From NCBI RefSeq assembly GCF_900115435.1, contig NZ_FOWK01000002.1, positions 62,001 through 126,000 of the forward strand: 64,000 nt of DNA, read 5' to 3'. How positions within the stretch are numbered: position 1 is the stretch's first letter; each line of letters opens with the position of its first letter. The DNA is from Prevotella sp. tf2-5 (lineage in GTDB: Bacteria; Bacteroidota; Bacteroidia; Bacteroidales; Bacteroidaceae). Under the pieces are notes generated by a model. It did no database searches, was not told the DNA's origin, and saw only the letters and a list, made by a program, of their open reading frames with translations. Made by a program: the position numbers and the translations under genes. Shown in pieces: positions 9,339 through 17,175 of the stretch.

Positions 9339-10322
9339 ATGAAGAAAGAAGATTTGCGAATCATATTTATGGGTACACCGGAGTTTGCAGTGGAGACACT
9401 GAAGGTTTTGGTGGAGAACAATTATAATGTCGTGGCGGTGGTGACGCAGCCCGACAAACCCGTAGGACGGCATGGGTCGGTGTTACAGCCCTCTGCCGTT
9501 AAGCAATATGCATTGGAGAAAGGACTCCCGGTGCTGCAGCCGGAAAAGATGAAAGACCCAGTGTTTGTGGAGCAATTACGCTCTTATCATGCCAACCTGC
9601 AAGTGGTGGTGGCTTTCCGTATGCTGCCTGAGATAGTATGGTCGATGCCTGAGTATGGGACCTTCAATGTACATGCGGCGTTGCTGCCACAGTATCGCGG
9701 TGCCGCCCCTATCAACTGGGCGGTCATCAATGGTGAGACGCAGACGGGTGTGACGACTTTCTTCCTTGACCACGACATTGACACAGGGCGTATCATCATG
9801 AGAAAAACATTCGATATTCCTGATGATGCTGATGTGGAATATGTCTATGACGGACTGATGCGTCTGGGTGCGGAAATATGTCTGGAGACACTTAACGTTA
9901 TTGTCACAGCCAACGGACATCCAGAGACGGTGTCGCAAGATAATTGCCAACTGTCAGTGGACAACGGTCCATTAAAACCTGCCCCCAAAATCTTCAAGGA
10001 GACTTGTGAGACGGACTGGTCGAAGACGGCAAAACAAGTGTATGACTTCGTCCGTGGACTGAGTCCTTATCCTGGTGCTTGGACCACCTTGGTCGCTCCC
10101 GATGGGAGAGAGACCGTCTTGAAACTCTTTAAGACCCGTAAGACAGGGAAGAAAACAGATGCCGAGAAGGGACGTATATCCATAGAGGGAAAGTCGCTGA
10201 TGGTGGCTGCCTCTGACGAGTGGCTGGTCATTGACGAGTTACAACTTGCCGGTAAGAAGCGCATGTCAGCACGTGATTTTCTGAATGGGATGAAAGACAT
10301 GGCGTCGTATCATATAAAATAA
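9339..10322 (+). CDS. fmt: Methionyl-tRNA formyltransferase
   Basis: Fmt formylates initiator Met-tRNA with 10-formyl-tetrahydrofolate. The 327-residue length is normal. The N-terminal motif F-M-G-T-P-E-F-A is at about 10-17 and Q-P-D-K-P-x-G-R follows. The catalytic block N-V-H-A-A-L-L-P-Q-Y-R-G-A-A-P-I-N-W lies near 109-126, and the C-terminal tRNA-binding domain starts about 210. Peptide deformylase is not adjacent. The gene probably shares the ClC promoter, with a 12-base gap. Confidence 0.95.
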   Translation: MKKEDLRIIFMGTPEFAVETLKVLVENNYNVVAVVTQPDKPVGRHGSVLQPSAVKQYALEKGLPVLQPEKMKDPVFVEQLRSYHANLQVVVAFRMLPEIVWSMPEYGTFNVHAALLPQYRGAAPINWAVINGETQTGVTTFFLDHDIDTGRIIMRKTFDIPDDADVEYVYDGLMRLGAEICLETLNVIVTANGHPETVSQDNCQLSVDNGPLKPAPKIFKETCETDWSKTAKQVYDFVRGLSPYPGAWTTLVAPDGRETVLKLFKTRKTGKKTDAEKGRISIEGKSLMVAASDEWLVIDELQLAGKKRMSARDFLNGMKDMASYHIK

Positions 10323-10389
10323 TGTTAATTATAAAATAAAGTAATCTGGCTGTCCGTTTCAAGAGTAGGAACATTTAAATATATTGCCT

Positions 10390-10521
10390 ATGCAAATTTC
10401 TACTCAAGAAAACTTAATTCAGCCTCGTGAGTCAACCATTCTGTTTATCAAGCAGATGGCTCGTATGTACAGAACAGTAAAACAACCAGACAACACCTTC
10501 GTGGTACAAGGTCTGAATTAA
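10390..10521 (+). CDS. Small protein of 43 residues
   Basis: An ATG at 10390 opens 43 codons ending TAA at 10519-10521, between fmt and rpe and 10 bases before the rpe ATG. The peptide is basic, with the pattern R-E-S-T-I-L-F-I-K-Q-M-A-R-M-Y. This resembles small Bacteroidales proteins I recall with a TIxFIKQxAR core, but that is memory, not a search. There is no signal peptide or membrane helix. It could be a real conserved small protein or a leader peptide coupled to rpe translation. Confidence 0.55.
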   Translation: MQISTQENLIQPRESTILFIKQMARMYRTVKQPDNTFVVQGLN

Positions 10522-10531
10522 AAAAAGAAAA

Positions 10532-11185
10532 ATGACGAAAGTATCTCCTTCATTGCTTGCTGCCGACTTCCTGCATCTCGACAAAGACATTGAAATGATT
10601 AACCGAAGTGAGGCTGACTGGCTTCACCTTGATGTGATGGATGGCGTTTTCGTGCCTAATATCTCATTTGGCTTTCCAGTCTTAGAGGCTGTCGCTTCTT
10701 TGTGTAAGAAACCTTTGGACGTTCATTATATGATCGTACGTCCAGAACGGTATATCAAGCAGACGGCAAAACTGGGGGCAATGATGATGAATGTGCATTA
10801 TGAGGCATGTGACCATCTGCATCGTACCGTTCAGGAAATTCATGACGCGGGGATGAAAGCTGGTGTGACCCTGAATCCCGCAACACCCGTTTGTGTGTTG
10901 GAGGATATCCTTGGTGATGTTGACATGGTGCTGCTCATGAGTGTCAATCCCGGCTTCGGCGGACAGAAGTTCATTGAGAACACCATTCGGAAAGTACAGC
11001 GACTGCGTCGGATGATAGATGAAGGTGGCTATCATACCTTGATAGAGGTGGATGGCGGTGTACAGGATGAGACGGCTCCTCGCTTGGTAAAGGCTGGAGT
11101 GGATGTGCTTGTCAGTGGAAGCTACGTGTTTAAGGCTTCCAATCCCGAGCAGACTATTCGTGACCTAAGGGAACTTTCTCGATAA
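10532..11185 (+). CDS. rpe: Ribulose-phosphate 3-epimerase
   Basis: Rpe interconverts ribulose-5-phosphate and xylulose-5-phosphate in the pentose phosphate pathway. The 217-residue TIM barrel shows the expected signatures: S-L-L-A-A-D-F at 7-13, the metal-binding H-L-D-V-M-D-G near 32-38, V-H-Y near 91, M-S-V-N-P-G-F-G-G-Q near 138-147, and E-V-D-G-G-V near 173-178. The C-terminal V-S-G-S-Y-V-F phosphate loop is present. An A-rich stretch precedes the ATG. It lies downstream of the small gene at 10390. Confidence 0.95.
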   Translation: MTKVSPSLLAADFLHLDKDIEMINRSEADWLHLDVMDGVFVPNISFGFPVLEAVASLCKKPLDVHYMIVRPERYIKQTAKLGAMMMNVHYEACDHLHRTVQEIHDAGMKAGVTLNPATPVCVLEDILGDVDMVLLMSVNPGFGGQKFIENTIRKVQRLRRMIDEGGYHTLIEVDGGVQDETAPRLVKAGVDVLVSGSYVFKASNPEQTIRDLRELSR

Positions 11186-11227
11186 TCGGTATATTGATAT
11201 TCCGAGATGTCGGGATAACCAGCGGTG

Positions 11228-11827
11228 TTAAAGTTCCATATCCAGGAGAATCTGGTGCTGCTTTGCCATGCGTCGCATATTGATGAGGGCATAACGCATC
11301 CTTCCTAGGGAAGTGTTGATGCTCACACCAGTGAGCTCAGCGATCTCTTTGAAGGAGAGTTCCTGAAAGTATCGCATATAGACAACCTCCCGTTGGGTGG
11401 CAGGGAGTGTCTCCATCAGGTGACGGACGTCATCCATGATTTGTGTGTTGACATATTCACTCTCCCTGCTGCTTTCTGTCAGCGTGTCATTGCTGAGATG
11501 ACTCAAGTCATTGTCGGCATTGGGCTCTATGATATGCTCGCTCTTGGTGCGGCGGAACCTGTCGATGATGATGTTGTGGGCTATACGTGTCAGCCAGAAA
11601 GAGAACTTTCCCGAGTCGGCGTATTTCCCTTCTTGCAGTTTTGTAATCGCCTTGATGAAAGTGTCTTGGAAGATGTCGTTTGCCATATCATGGTCACGAA
11701 CCACGAAAAGGATATAACTGAACAACTTCTGTTGGTTTCTTGCTAATAACTCATCAAAAGCCTTGTTGTCTCCCGCTGTGTAAAGAAGAGCAAGCTCCTC
11801 GTCAGTGCGGTTTGCATATGTCTTCAT
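11228..11827 (-). CDS. ECF-type RNA polymerase sigma factor
   Basis: The 199-residue protein contains sigma-70 region 2 (about residues 18-90, with D-I-F-Q-D-T-F-I-K-A) and region 4 (about 135-190). The region 4 helix-turn-helix is L-S-F-K-E-I-A-E-L-T-G-V-S. It would redirect RNA polymerase to a small regulon. No anti-sigma factor or FecR-type gene is next to it, unlike the usual Bacteroidetes arrangement with SusC-like transporters, so its trigger is unknown. It has its own promoter at 11910-11941. Confidence 0.88.
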   Translation of the reverse strand: MKTYANRTDEELALLYTAGDNKAFDELLARNQQKLFSYILFVVRDHDMANDIFQDTFIKAITKLQEGKYADSGKFSFWLTRIAHNIIIDRFRRTKSEHIIEPNADNDLSHLSNDTLTESSRESEYVNTQIMDDVRHLMETLPATQREVVYMRYFQELSFKEIAELTGVSINTSLGRMRYALINMRRMAKQHQILLDMEL

Positions 11828-11909
11828 ACTTGAATGTTTTAAATTGAAGTAGAAGTTTTTCCGATAGGCGATCTGTTTTGGTTATTAACAATATTTATTA
11901 TTTCGGCTG

Positions 11910-11941
11910 CAAAAATAAGTATTTTAATTCTTTTAACCAAA
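11910..11941 (-). promoter_or_regulatory. Promoter of the ECF sigma gene
   Basis: On the minus strand, TATTTTTG (11917-11910) lies 20 bp from TTTG (11941-11938). The leader to the ATG at 11827 is about 75 nt. Confidence 0.55.
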
Positions 11942-11979
11942 AAAAAAGGTAAAAAAGTGGCAAAAAGGGGGATTAAAAC

Positions 11980-12011
11980 GTCAAAGAGCAGCATTTTTGC
12001 TGCTCTTTGAC
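11980..12011 (-). terminator. Terminator hairpin after rfbA
   Basis: A perfect 14-bp stem (11980-11993 with 11998-12011) closes a TTTT loop directly after the rfbA stop codon. On the minus strand it is followed by GTTTTAATC, a short U tract. Confidence 0.75.
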
Positions 12012-12884
12012 TTATTCTGCTAACTGTAAAAGGTATCTCCCGTAATCATTCTTCGCCATCGGCTCGGCAATCTCCCGAAGGCGTTCTTTGCTGATCCATC
12101 CACGCTTGAAGGCAATTTCCTCCAGGCATGCGACTTTCAAACCTTGCCGTTTCTCTATCACCTCAATAAAGGTGGAGGCTTCTGAAAGGGAGTCGTGGGT
12201 ACCTGTGTCGAGCCATGCAAAACCACGTTGCAAGGTCTGTACCTTCAGGTTCTTCTGCTTCAGATACTCTTGATTGACAGTCGTGATCTCCAGTTCTCCA
12301 CGGGCACTGGGCTTGATATTCTTGGCGATTTCCACCACGCTGTTAGGATAGAAATACAGACCTACCACCGCATAATTGGACTTGGGCTTGGCAGGTTTCT
12401 CCTCAATACTCAGACAGTTGCCATCTTTGTCAAACTCTGCGACACCATATCGTTCGGGGTCGTTCACGTAATAGCCGAAGACTGTTGCCTGTCCGTGTTT
12501 CTCCGCATTCTCCACGCTCTGCTTTAGGAGTCCGGTGAACCCGCTGCCGTAGAAGATGTTATCTCCCAGTACCAGACAGGCGCAGTCATCACCAATGAAT
12601 TTTTCGCCGATGATGAAAGCCTGTGCCAGTCCGTCGGGAGAGGGTTGTTCCGCATATTCAAAATGCACACCCAGCTCAGAGCCGTCACCCAGTAATCTCC
12701 TGAAACCAGGTAAGTCATAAGGGGTGGAGATAATCAGTATCTCACGGATGCCGGCAAGCATCAGGGCAGAGATAGGGTAATAGATCATCGGTTTGTCGAA
12801 GATGGGAATCAGTTGTTTGCTGATTCCTTTGGTGATGGGGTAGAGGCGTGTGCCGCTGCCACCGGCTAATACGATACCTTTCAT
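12012..12884 (-). CDS. rfbA: Glucose-1-phosphate thymidylyltransferase
   Basis: RfbA/RmlA makes dTDP-glucose from dTTP and glucose-1-phosphate, the first step toward dTDP-rhamnose. The ATG at 12884 gives 290 residues, close to E. coli RmlA; the 17-codon upstream extension crosses the promoter and is rejected. The nucleotide-binding loop [11 protein letters not shown] is at 5-15, K-Q-L-I-P-I near 24-29, and [10 protein letters not shown] near 108-117. Its partner rfbD is on the opposite strand about 8 kb away, so the pathway genes are dispersed. Confidence 0.95.
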   Translation of the reverse strand: MKGIVLAGGSGTRLYPITKGISKQLIPIFDKPMIYYPISALMLAGIREILIISTPYDLPGFRRLLGDGSELGVHFEYAEQPSPDGLAQAFIIGEKFIGDDCACLVLGDNIFYGSGFTGLLKQSVENAEKHGQATVFGYYVNDPERYGVAEFDKDGNCLSIEEKPAKPKSNYAVVGLYFYPNSVVEIAKNIKPSARGELEITTVNQEYLKQKNLKVQTLQRGFAWLDTGTHDSLSEASTFIEVIEKRQGLKVACLEEIAFKRGWISKERLREIAEPMAKNDYGRYLLQLAE

Positions 12885-12912
12885 AATATAGCGTTTATTT
12901 CTGTTTTCGGGA

Positions 12913-12942
12913 CAAAGATATAAAATAATTCTCAATTATCAA
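12913..12942 (-). promoter_or_regulatory. Promoter of rfbA
   Basis: On the minus strand, TATCTTTG (12920-12913) is preceded by TTG at 12942-12940 with a 19-bp gap. Confidence 0.55.
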
Positions 12943-12963
12943 TTGTTAATGATCAATTATTTA

Positions 12964-12990
12964 GTACCTTTGTTAAGATAACGAAGGTAC
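12964..12990. repeat. 27-bp near-perfect inverted repeat
   Basis: GTACCTT-T-GTTA-AGA-TAAC-G-AAGGTAC pairs over 12 positions with one T/G wobble around an AGA centre. It lies between the divergent rfbA and 13069 genes. The left arm contains a TACCTTTG -7 box reading right; the right arm on the minus strand reads TACCTTCG. It may be an operator or an RNA hairpin. Confidence 0.6.
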
Positions 12991-13015
12991 TCATATTCGG
13001 AAAAATGCAAATAAA

Positions 13016-13047
13016 TTTGCTTTTTCTCTCACTTATTCGTACCTTTG
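13016..13047 (+). promoter_or_regulatory. Promoter of the 13069 gene
   Basis: TTTG (13016-13019) and TACCTTTG (13040-13047) are spaced 20 bp apart. The spacer matches the ClC promoter at 7480-7511 almost base for base. Confidence 0.75.
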
Positions 13048-13068
13048 CACCGTTAAATTCAAATTGTT

Positions 13069-13701
13069 ATGGGATTTTTATCAAAACTATTTGGTCGTAA
13101 AGGCGACGAAGAACAACAGAAAGCTGGAGGCATGGAGGATTTCATGACCCTCATTCGCGTATATTTCCAGGCAGTGATGGCATCTGACTTAGGCATCACG
13201 AATATGGCGGCATTGCCTGATCTCAGAGTATTCAAGGCAACCTTGCACGTGCCGACGCAGAACAACAAGCTTGGACTGGCAGAGAAGGCACGTTGTAAGA
13301 AGATGCTCAAGGAGATCTATGGGATGAGTGATGACTTCACGAAGGAGATAGAGCAGAGCATCCGTAAGCGTTGTAAGAAACCACAGGACATCCAGACTTA
13401 TATGATCCAGTTCTCGGCCTTCTCGCAGGACTTGCTGATGCTGACGGGTAATCTGATGAAGTTCAAACTCCGCTTGCCCAGCATTTTCAAGAGTGCTATC
13501 CGTACTATGACGGAGAAGACAGTGAGTGATATCTTCAACAAGAACGATTTCTCGGACGCGGGGGTGATGAAGACTGTGGTGGCTATCCGCCAGTACGACC
13601 AGAAACTGGGTTTCTCCCAGCAGTGGATTACTGATTTCGTATACAGAGTGGTGATGCTTGCCAAGAAGGAAAAGCGACCTTCAGACACCGATACAAAATA
13701 A
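13069..13701 (+). CDS. Unrecognised cytoplasmic protein, 210 residues
   Basis: I do not recognise this family. The protein starts M-G-F-L-S-K-L-F-G-R-K, an amphipathic N-terminus seen on some peripheral membrane proteins. It is otherwise soluble and rich in Lys, Arg and helix formers, with no signal peptide, membrane helix or catalytic motif. Its place upstream of a coiled-coil gene, zapA and rny suggests a housekeeping, possibly cell-division, setting, but the next gene has its own promoter. The promoter, normal codon use and length support a real gene. Confidence 0.65.
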   Translation: MGFLSKLFGRKGDEEQQKAGGMEDFMTLIRVYFQAVMASDLGITNMAALPDLRVFKATLHVPTQNNKLGLAEKARCKKMLKEIYGMSDDFTKEIEQSIRKRCKKPQDIQTYMIQFSAFSQDLLMLTGNLMKFKLRLPSIFKSAIRTMTEKTVSDIFNKNDFSDAGVMKTVVAIRQYDQKLGFSQQWITDFVYRVVMLAKKEKRPSDTDTK

Positions 13702-13750
13702 AAAACGTTAAATCTTTACTTTAAAGGTGGGAAGATACTGGAAAATGTAC

Positions 13751-13758
13751 TACCTTTG
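13751..13758 (+). promoter_or_regulatory. -7 box TACCTTTG of the coiled-coil/zapA cluster
   Basis: TACCTTTG sits 20 bases before the ATG at 13779. The -33 region is poor. Confidence 0.5.
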
Positions 13759-13778
13759 TAAAACAAAGTGAGGATAGA

Positions 13779-14078
13779 ATGACGCCTAATGAAAAAACGA
13801 TAGCCGCCTTTGAGACCCGTATAAGGCAGATGATTCTTCGTTTTCAAGAGCTGAAAAAGGAGAACAAGGACCTCTATGCGATGATCGAGAAGAACGAGCA
13901 GGACATCAAACAACTGCAGGCGAAGCTGGATCAAGGGCAGAATGACTATAACTCACTGAAAATGGCGAAGATGATCGAGATTACCGATGGTGACCTGGAT
14001 GGTGCCAAGGAACGGTTGTCGAAGCTGATACGGGATGTCAATAAATGCATTGCAATCCTCAGTGACGAAGAACAATAG
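13779..14078 (+). CDS. Coiled-coil protein upstream of zapA
   Basis: This 99-residue protein is mostly one heptad-rich helix from about 5 to 55 (L-K-K-E-N-K-D-L-Y, then Q-L-Q-A-K-L-D). A short globular tail follows, ending in V-N-K-C-I-A-I-L. Size, coiled coil and the 14-base gap to zapA suggest a partner of ZapA, similar in role to ZapB, but sequence alone does not establish ZapB homology. It is expected in the cytoplasm at the division site if the inference holds. Confidence 0.6.
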   Translation: MTPNEKTIAAFETRIRQMILRFQELKKENKDLYAMIEKNEQDIKQLQAKLDQGQNDYNSLKMAKMIEITDGDLDGAKERLSKLIRDVNKCIAILSDEEQ

Positions 14079-14092
14079 GGGAAACAAGCAAC

Positions 14093-14395
14093 ATGGCAGA
14101 TCAAGACAAACTACATATCAGACTGCATGTCTACGATGAGGAGATCGAAGTCACGGTGAAGCGTGAGGACGAGGAGTTCTATCGTGCAGCAGCCAAACTT
14201 ATCACCGATCGCTATAATGCCTATGCTCAGGCATATAAGGGTCGGAAGAATGAGCACATCATCTCGTTGATGACGCTTGTCGATATCGCGTTGTTATACC
14301 AGAAGGAGCGCTCACACAATGATACTGCCCCCTATGATAATGTTCTTGCCCGCCTGACCAAAGAGATTGAGGATGCGCTGGGTTCGTCACGTTGA
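14093..14395 (+). CDS. zapA: Cell division protein ZapA
   Basis: ZapA binds FtsZ and bundles its filaments at the division ring. The 100-residue length fits. The N-terminal beta region (residues 5-25) carries the family pattern of alternating basic and hydrophobic residues. Y-R-A-A-A-K-L-I-T-D-R-Y-N-A-Y at about 30-44 begins the helical part, and a coiled coil fills the C-terminus. It follows the coiled-coil gene by 14 bases and precedes rny by 35, so the three are likely cotranscribed. Confidence 0.82.
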   Translation: MADQDKLHIRLHVYDEEIEVTVKREDEEFYRAAAKLITDRYNAYAQAYKGRKNEHIISLMTLVDIALLYQKERSHNDTAPYDNVLARLTKEIEDALGSSR

Positions 14396-14430
14396 TGATA
14401 TGAGAACATTAACTCAATATATATAAATTT

Positions 14431-15966
14431 ATGATTATTGTCATTATTACAGCCGTAGTTGCTCTCATACTGGGAGGATTATGCGGATTCTTGATTTTCC
14501 GTTATGTCATTAAGGGAAAATATAATGAGATGGTAAATGCCGCCAAGAAGGAGGCAGAGGTGATCAAGGAGAAGAAACTGCTTGAGGTGAAGGAGAAATT
14601 CCTGAACAAGAAGAGTGAACTGGAGAAGGAGGTGCAGCAGCGCAACCAGCATATCCAGCAGAACGAGAACCGTCTGAAGCAGCGTGAGATCTCACTGAAC
14701 CAGCGTCAGGAGGAGTTAGGTCGTCGTAAGAACGAGTTAGACAACCAGCAGACGCGTATCGACAACGAGAAGAAACTGCTTGCCATCAAGAACGAGGAGT
14801 TGGAGAAGATGCAGATGCAGGAGCGTACCAAACTGGAGGAGCTCTCTGGTCTGAGTGCCGAGGAGGCAAAGGCTCGTCTGGTGGAGGCGATGAAGGATGA
14901 GGCTAAGACGGATGCCGCCAGCTATATCAATGAGATTATGGACGAGGCAAAGCTTAATGCCAATGCACAGGCTAAGAAGATTGTCATCCAGACTATCCAG
15001 CGTGTTGCCACAGAGACCGCCATTGAGAACTCTGTCAGTGTCTTCCATATCGACAATGACGACGTGAAGGGTCGTATCATCGGTCGTGAGGGTCGTAACA
15101 TCCGTGCCCTTGAGGCAGCCTGCGGTGTGGAGATCGTGGTGGACGACACTCCCGAGGCTATTGTTATCTCAGCCTTCGATCCTATCCGTCGTGAGACCTG
15201 TCGTCTGGCGCTCCACCAGTTGGTGAGCGATGGTCGTATCCACCCAGCCCGTATCGAGGAGGTTGTTGCGAAGGTGAAGAAACAATTGGAGAACGAGGTG
15301 ATTGAGACTGGTAAGCGTACGGCAATCGACCTGGGTATCCACGGTTTGCATCCAGAGTTGATCCGTATCATCGGTAAGATGAAATATCGTTCCTCTTATG
15401 GACAGAACCTGTTGCAGCATGCTCGTGAGACCGCTAACCTCTGTGCGGTGATGGCTGCTGAGCTGGGCTTGAACCCCAAGAAGGCAAAGCGTGCCGGACT
15501 GTTGCACGATATTGGTAAGGTGCCCGATGAGGACACAGAGGATCCACACGCTATCTATGGTGCCAAGATCGCTGAGAAGTTCAAGGAGAAACCTGATATC
15601 TGCAATGCTATTGGTGCTCACCATGATGAAATGGAGATGCAGACACTGCTGGCTCCTATTGTACAGATCTGTGACGCGATCAGTGGTGCCCGTCCTGGTG
15701 CCCGCCGTGAGATTGTCGAGGCTTACATCAAGCGTCTGAACGACTTGGAAGCTATCGCCATGAGTTATCCTGGTGTTACCAAGACGTATGCCATCCAGGC
15801 TGGTCGTGAGTTGCGTGTCATTGTCGGTGCCGACAAGATGGATGATGCCGAGACGGAGGCACTCAGTGGAGAGATTGCCACGAAGATTCAGAACGAGATG
15901 ACATATCCCGGACAGGTGAAGATCACCGTTATCCGAGAGACACGTTCTGTGGCTTATGCAAAATAA
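14431..15966 (+). CDS. rny: Ribonuclease Y
   Basis: RNase Y is a membrane-anchored endoribonuclease that starts mRNA decay. The 511-residue protein has one N-terminal membrane helix (about 2-26) and a long charged coiled coil (about 30-190). The KH domain contains [11 protein letters not shown] near 211-221. The HD phosphohydrolase domain has its metal-binding pair H359-D360 in L-L-H-D-I-G-K and a second block G-A-H-H-D-E. All diagnostic parts are intact. A strong hairpin terminator follows at 15973-16000. Confidence 0.95.
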   Translation: MIIVIITAVVALILGGLCGFLIFRYVIKGKYNEMVNAAKKEAEVIKEKKLLEVKEKFLNKKSELEKEVQQRNQHIQQNENRLKQREISLNQRQEELGRRKNELDNQQTRIDNEKKLLAIKNEELEKMQMQERTKLEELSGLSAEEAKARLVEAMKDEAKTDAASYINEIMDEAKLNANAQAKKIVIQTIQRVATETAIENSVSVFHIDNDDVKGRIIGREGRNIRALEAACGVEIVVDDTPEAIVISAFDPIRRETCRLALHQLVSDGRIHPARIEEVVAKVKKQLENEVIETGKRTAIDLGIHGLHPELIRIIGKMKYRSSYGQNLLQHARETANLCAVMAAELGLNPKKAKRAGLLHDIGKVPDEDTEDPHAIYGAKIAEKFKEKPDICNAIGAHHDEMEMQTLLAPIVQICDAISGARPGARREIVEAYIKRLNDLEAIAMSYPGVTKTYAIQAGRELRVIVGADKMDDAETEALSGEIATKIQNEMTYPGQVKITVIRETRSVAYAK

Positions 15967-15972
15967 AAGAGA

Positions 15973-16000
15973 AAGGCTTGGGAATTCCCAAGCCTTTTTT
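15973..16000. terminator. Bidirectional terminator between rny and the oxidoreductase
   Basis: A perfect 11-bp stem (15973-15983 / 15986-15996) is followed by TTTTTT on the plus strand, and on the minus strand by TTTCTCTTTTATTTT. It separates two convergent genes. Confidence 0.85.
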
Positions 16001-16001
16001 C

Positions 16002-16991
16002 TTATCTCTTATCCATAGGGTAGTGGACACCCCATTTGAATCGCAGGTCGTCCATCAGTTTCATAATATATAAGGTCTCGTCCAGCGGCATGTAAGGTGT
16101 TTCCGTCAACCCGTTGTTGATGGCGTCCTTACAAGCGAGGAACTGGTATTCGTAACCGGTGATCTGCTGGGGCACCTTGATCTCCTCCACGAAGACACGG
16201 TCACGCTTGTGGATCTTCACACTCTGCGGATTATTGATATTGTCCACGATGAGGTAGCCCTCCGTTCCGCAGATAGTGCCTTGGTTGTCATTCACACAGC
16301 ATGCCGACGACTGGATGTTAGCCATGATGCCACCCTCCATACGCCATGAGATCGTGTTGGTAAGGTCCATATCCGTATCCGACTTCATACACTGTGACTC
16401 GATTTGTTCTATCTTGGCGTCGCAGAACATACGGACGAAGTTGATGCCATAGACCCCAAGGTCGAGCAACGCACCCCCACAGAGGTCGGCTCGCATGATA
16501 CGGGGCTTGTCGCCCATACTGTAACCGATACTACCTGTCAGCAGGCGCAGCTCACCTAGTCTGCCGCTCTTAATGATCTCACGAATGGTCTTCACGACAG
16601 GCTGATAGCGTGTCCATATAGCTTCGGCAAGGAAGACCTTCTGCTCTCGGGCTGCCTTCACTACGGCAAGACTCTGGTCGTAATTCGCCATGAAAGCTTT
16701 CTCTACCAGACAGGGCTTCCCTTTCTGGATAGCCTCCATCGTCACGTCGAAGTGGTGGGAGTGGGGAGTACCTACGTAGACGAGGTCGATATCCTCCGCG
16801 TCCAGCAACTCGGAATAGGAGCCATAGGCATGGGCAATTCCCCATTTCCGGGCAAAAGCGTCGGCTTTCTCAAAAGTTCGTGAGGCAACAGCATGACAGG
16901 TGACTCCCTCCATGTGTTGAATGGTCAGCGCTGCCTTCTCGGCAATCCATCCTGTGGCAATGATGCCCACTCGTAAATCAGTCTGTTTCAT
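16002..16991 (-). CDS. Gfo/Idh/MocA-family oxidoreductase
   Basis: This 329-residue cytoplasmic dehydrogenase has an N-terminal Rossmann fold (G-I-I-A-T-G-W-I-A near 9-17). The usual catalytic E-K-P appears as V-E-K-A-F near 96-100, a variant I associate with the dihydrodiol dehydrogenase-like branch. The substrate-domain block G-G-A-L-L-D-L-G-V-Y-G is present near 170-180. Substrate is probably a sugar or cyclic polyol but cannot be fixed. No sugar-utilisation gene is adjacent. The promoter is at 17025-17056 and a shared terminator follows the stop. Confidence 0.82.
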   Translation of the reverse strand: MKQTDLRVGIIATGWIAEKAALTIQHMEGVTCHAVASRTFEKADAFARKWGIAHAYGSYSELLDAEDIDLVYVGTPHSHHFDVTMEAIQKGKPCLVEKAFMANYDQSLAVVKAAREQKVFLAEAIWTRYQPVVKTIREIIKSGRLGELRLLTGSIGYSMGDKPRIMRADLCGGALLDLGVYGINFVRMFCDAKIEQIESQCMKSDTDMDLTNTISWRMEGGIMANIQSSACCVNDNQGTICGTEGYLIVDNINNPQSVKIHKRDRVFVEEIKVPQQITGYEYQFLACKDAINNGLTETPYMPLDETLYIMKLMDDLRFKWGVHYPMDKR

Positions 16992-17024
16992 CGTTTTTGG
17001 TGTTTAGTGATTGTCTGTCTTGTG

Positions 17025-17056
17025 CAAAGATATGAATAATTCTCTAAATTAGCAAA
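17025..17056 (-). promoter_or_regulatory. Promoter of the Gfo/Idh gene
   Basis: On the minus strand, TTTG (17056-17053) and TATCTTTG (17032-17025) are exactly 20 bp apart. Confidence 0.7.
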
Positions 17057-17101
17057 AGTACAAGTCCTGTTTTTCATGATCTATAATTTATACAATAATT
17101 A

Positions 17102-17133
17102 TTTGGAAGTAAATATCAAATTTAGTACCTTTG
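17102..17133 (+). promoter_or_regulatory. Promoter of the DUF3857 gene pair
   Basis: TTTG (17102-17105) and TACCTTTG (17126-17133) are 20 bp apart. The leader to the ATG at 17176 is about 37 nt. Confidence 0.7.
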
Positions 17134-17175
17134 CACTATCATTGAAAAATACATAAATCGTAAGCTTTTAATACA

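Noticed and set aside
14396..14430. 6S RNA next to zapA, as in E. coli
   Set aside because: Only 35 bases separate zapA and rny, too short for 6S RNA.
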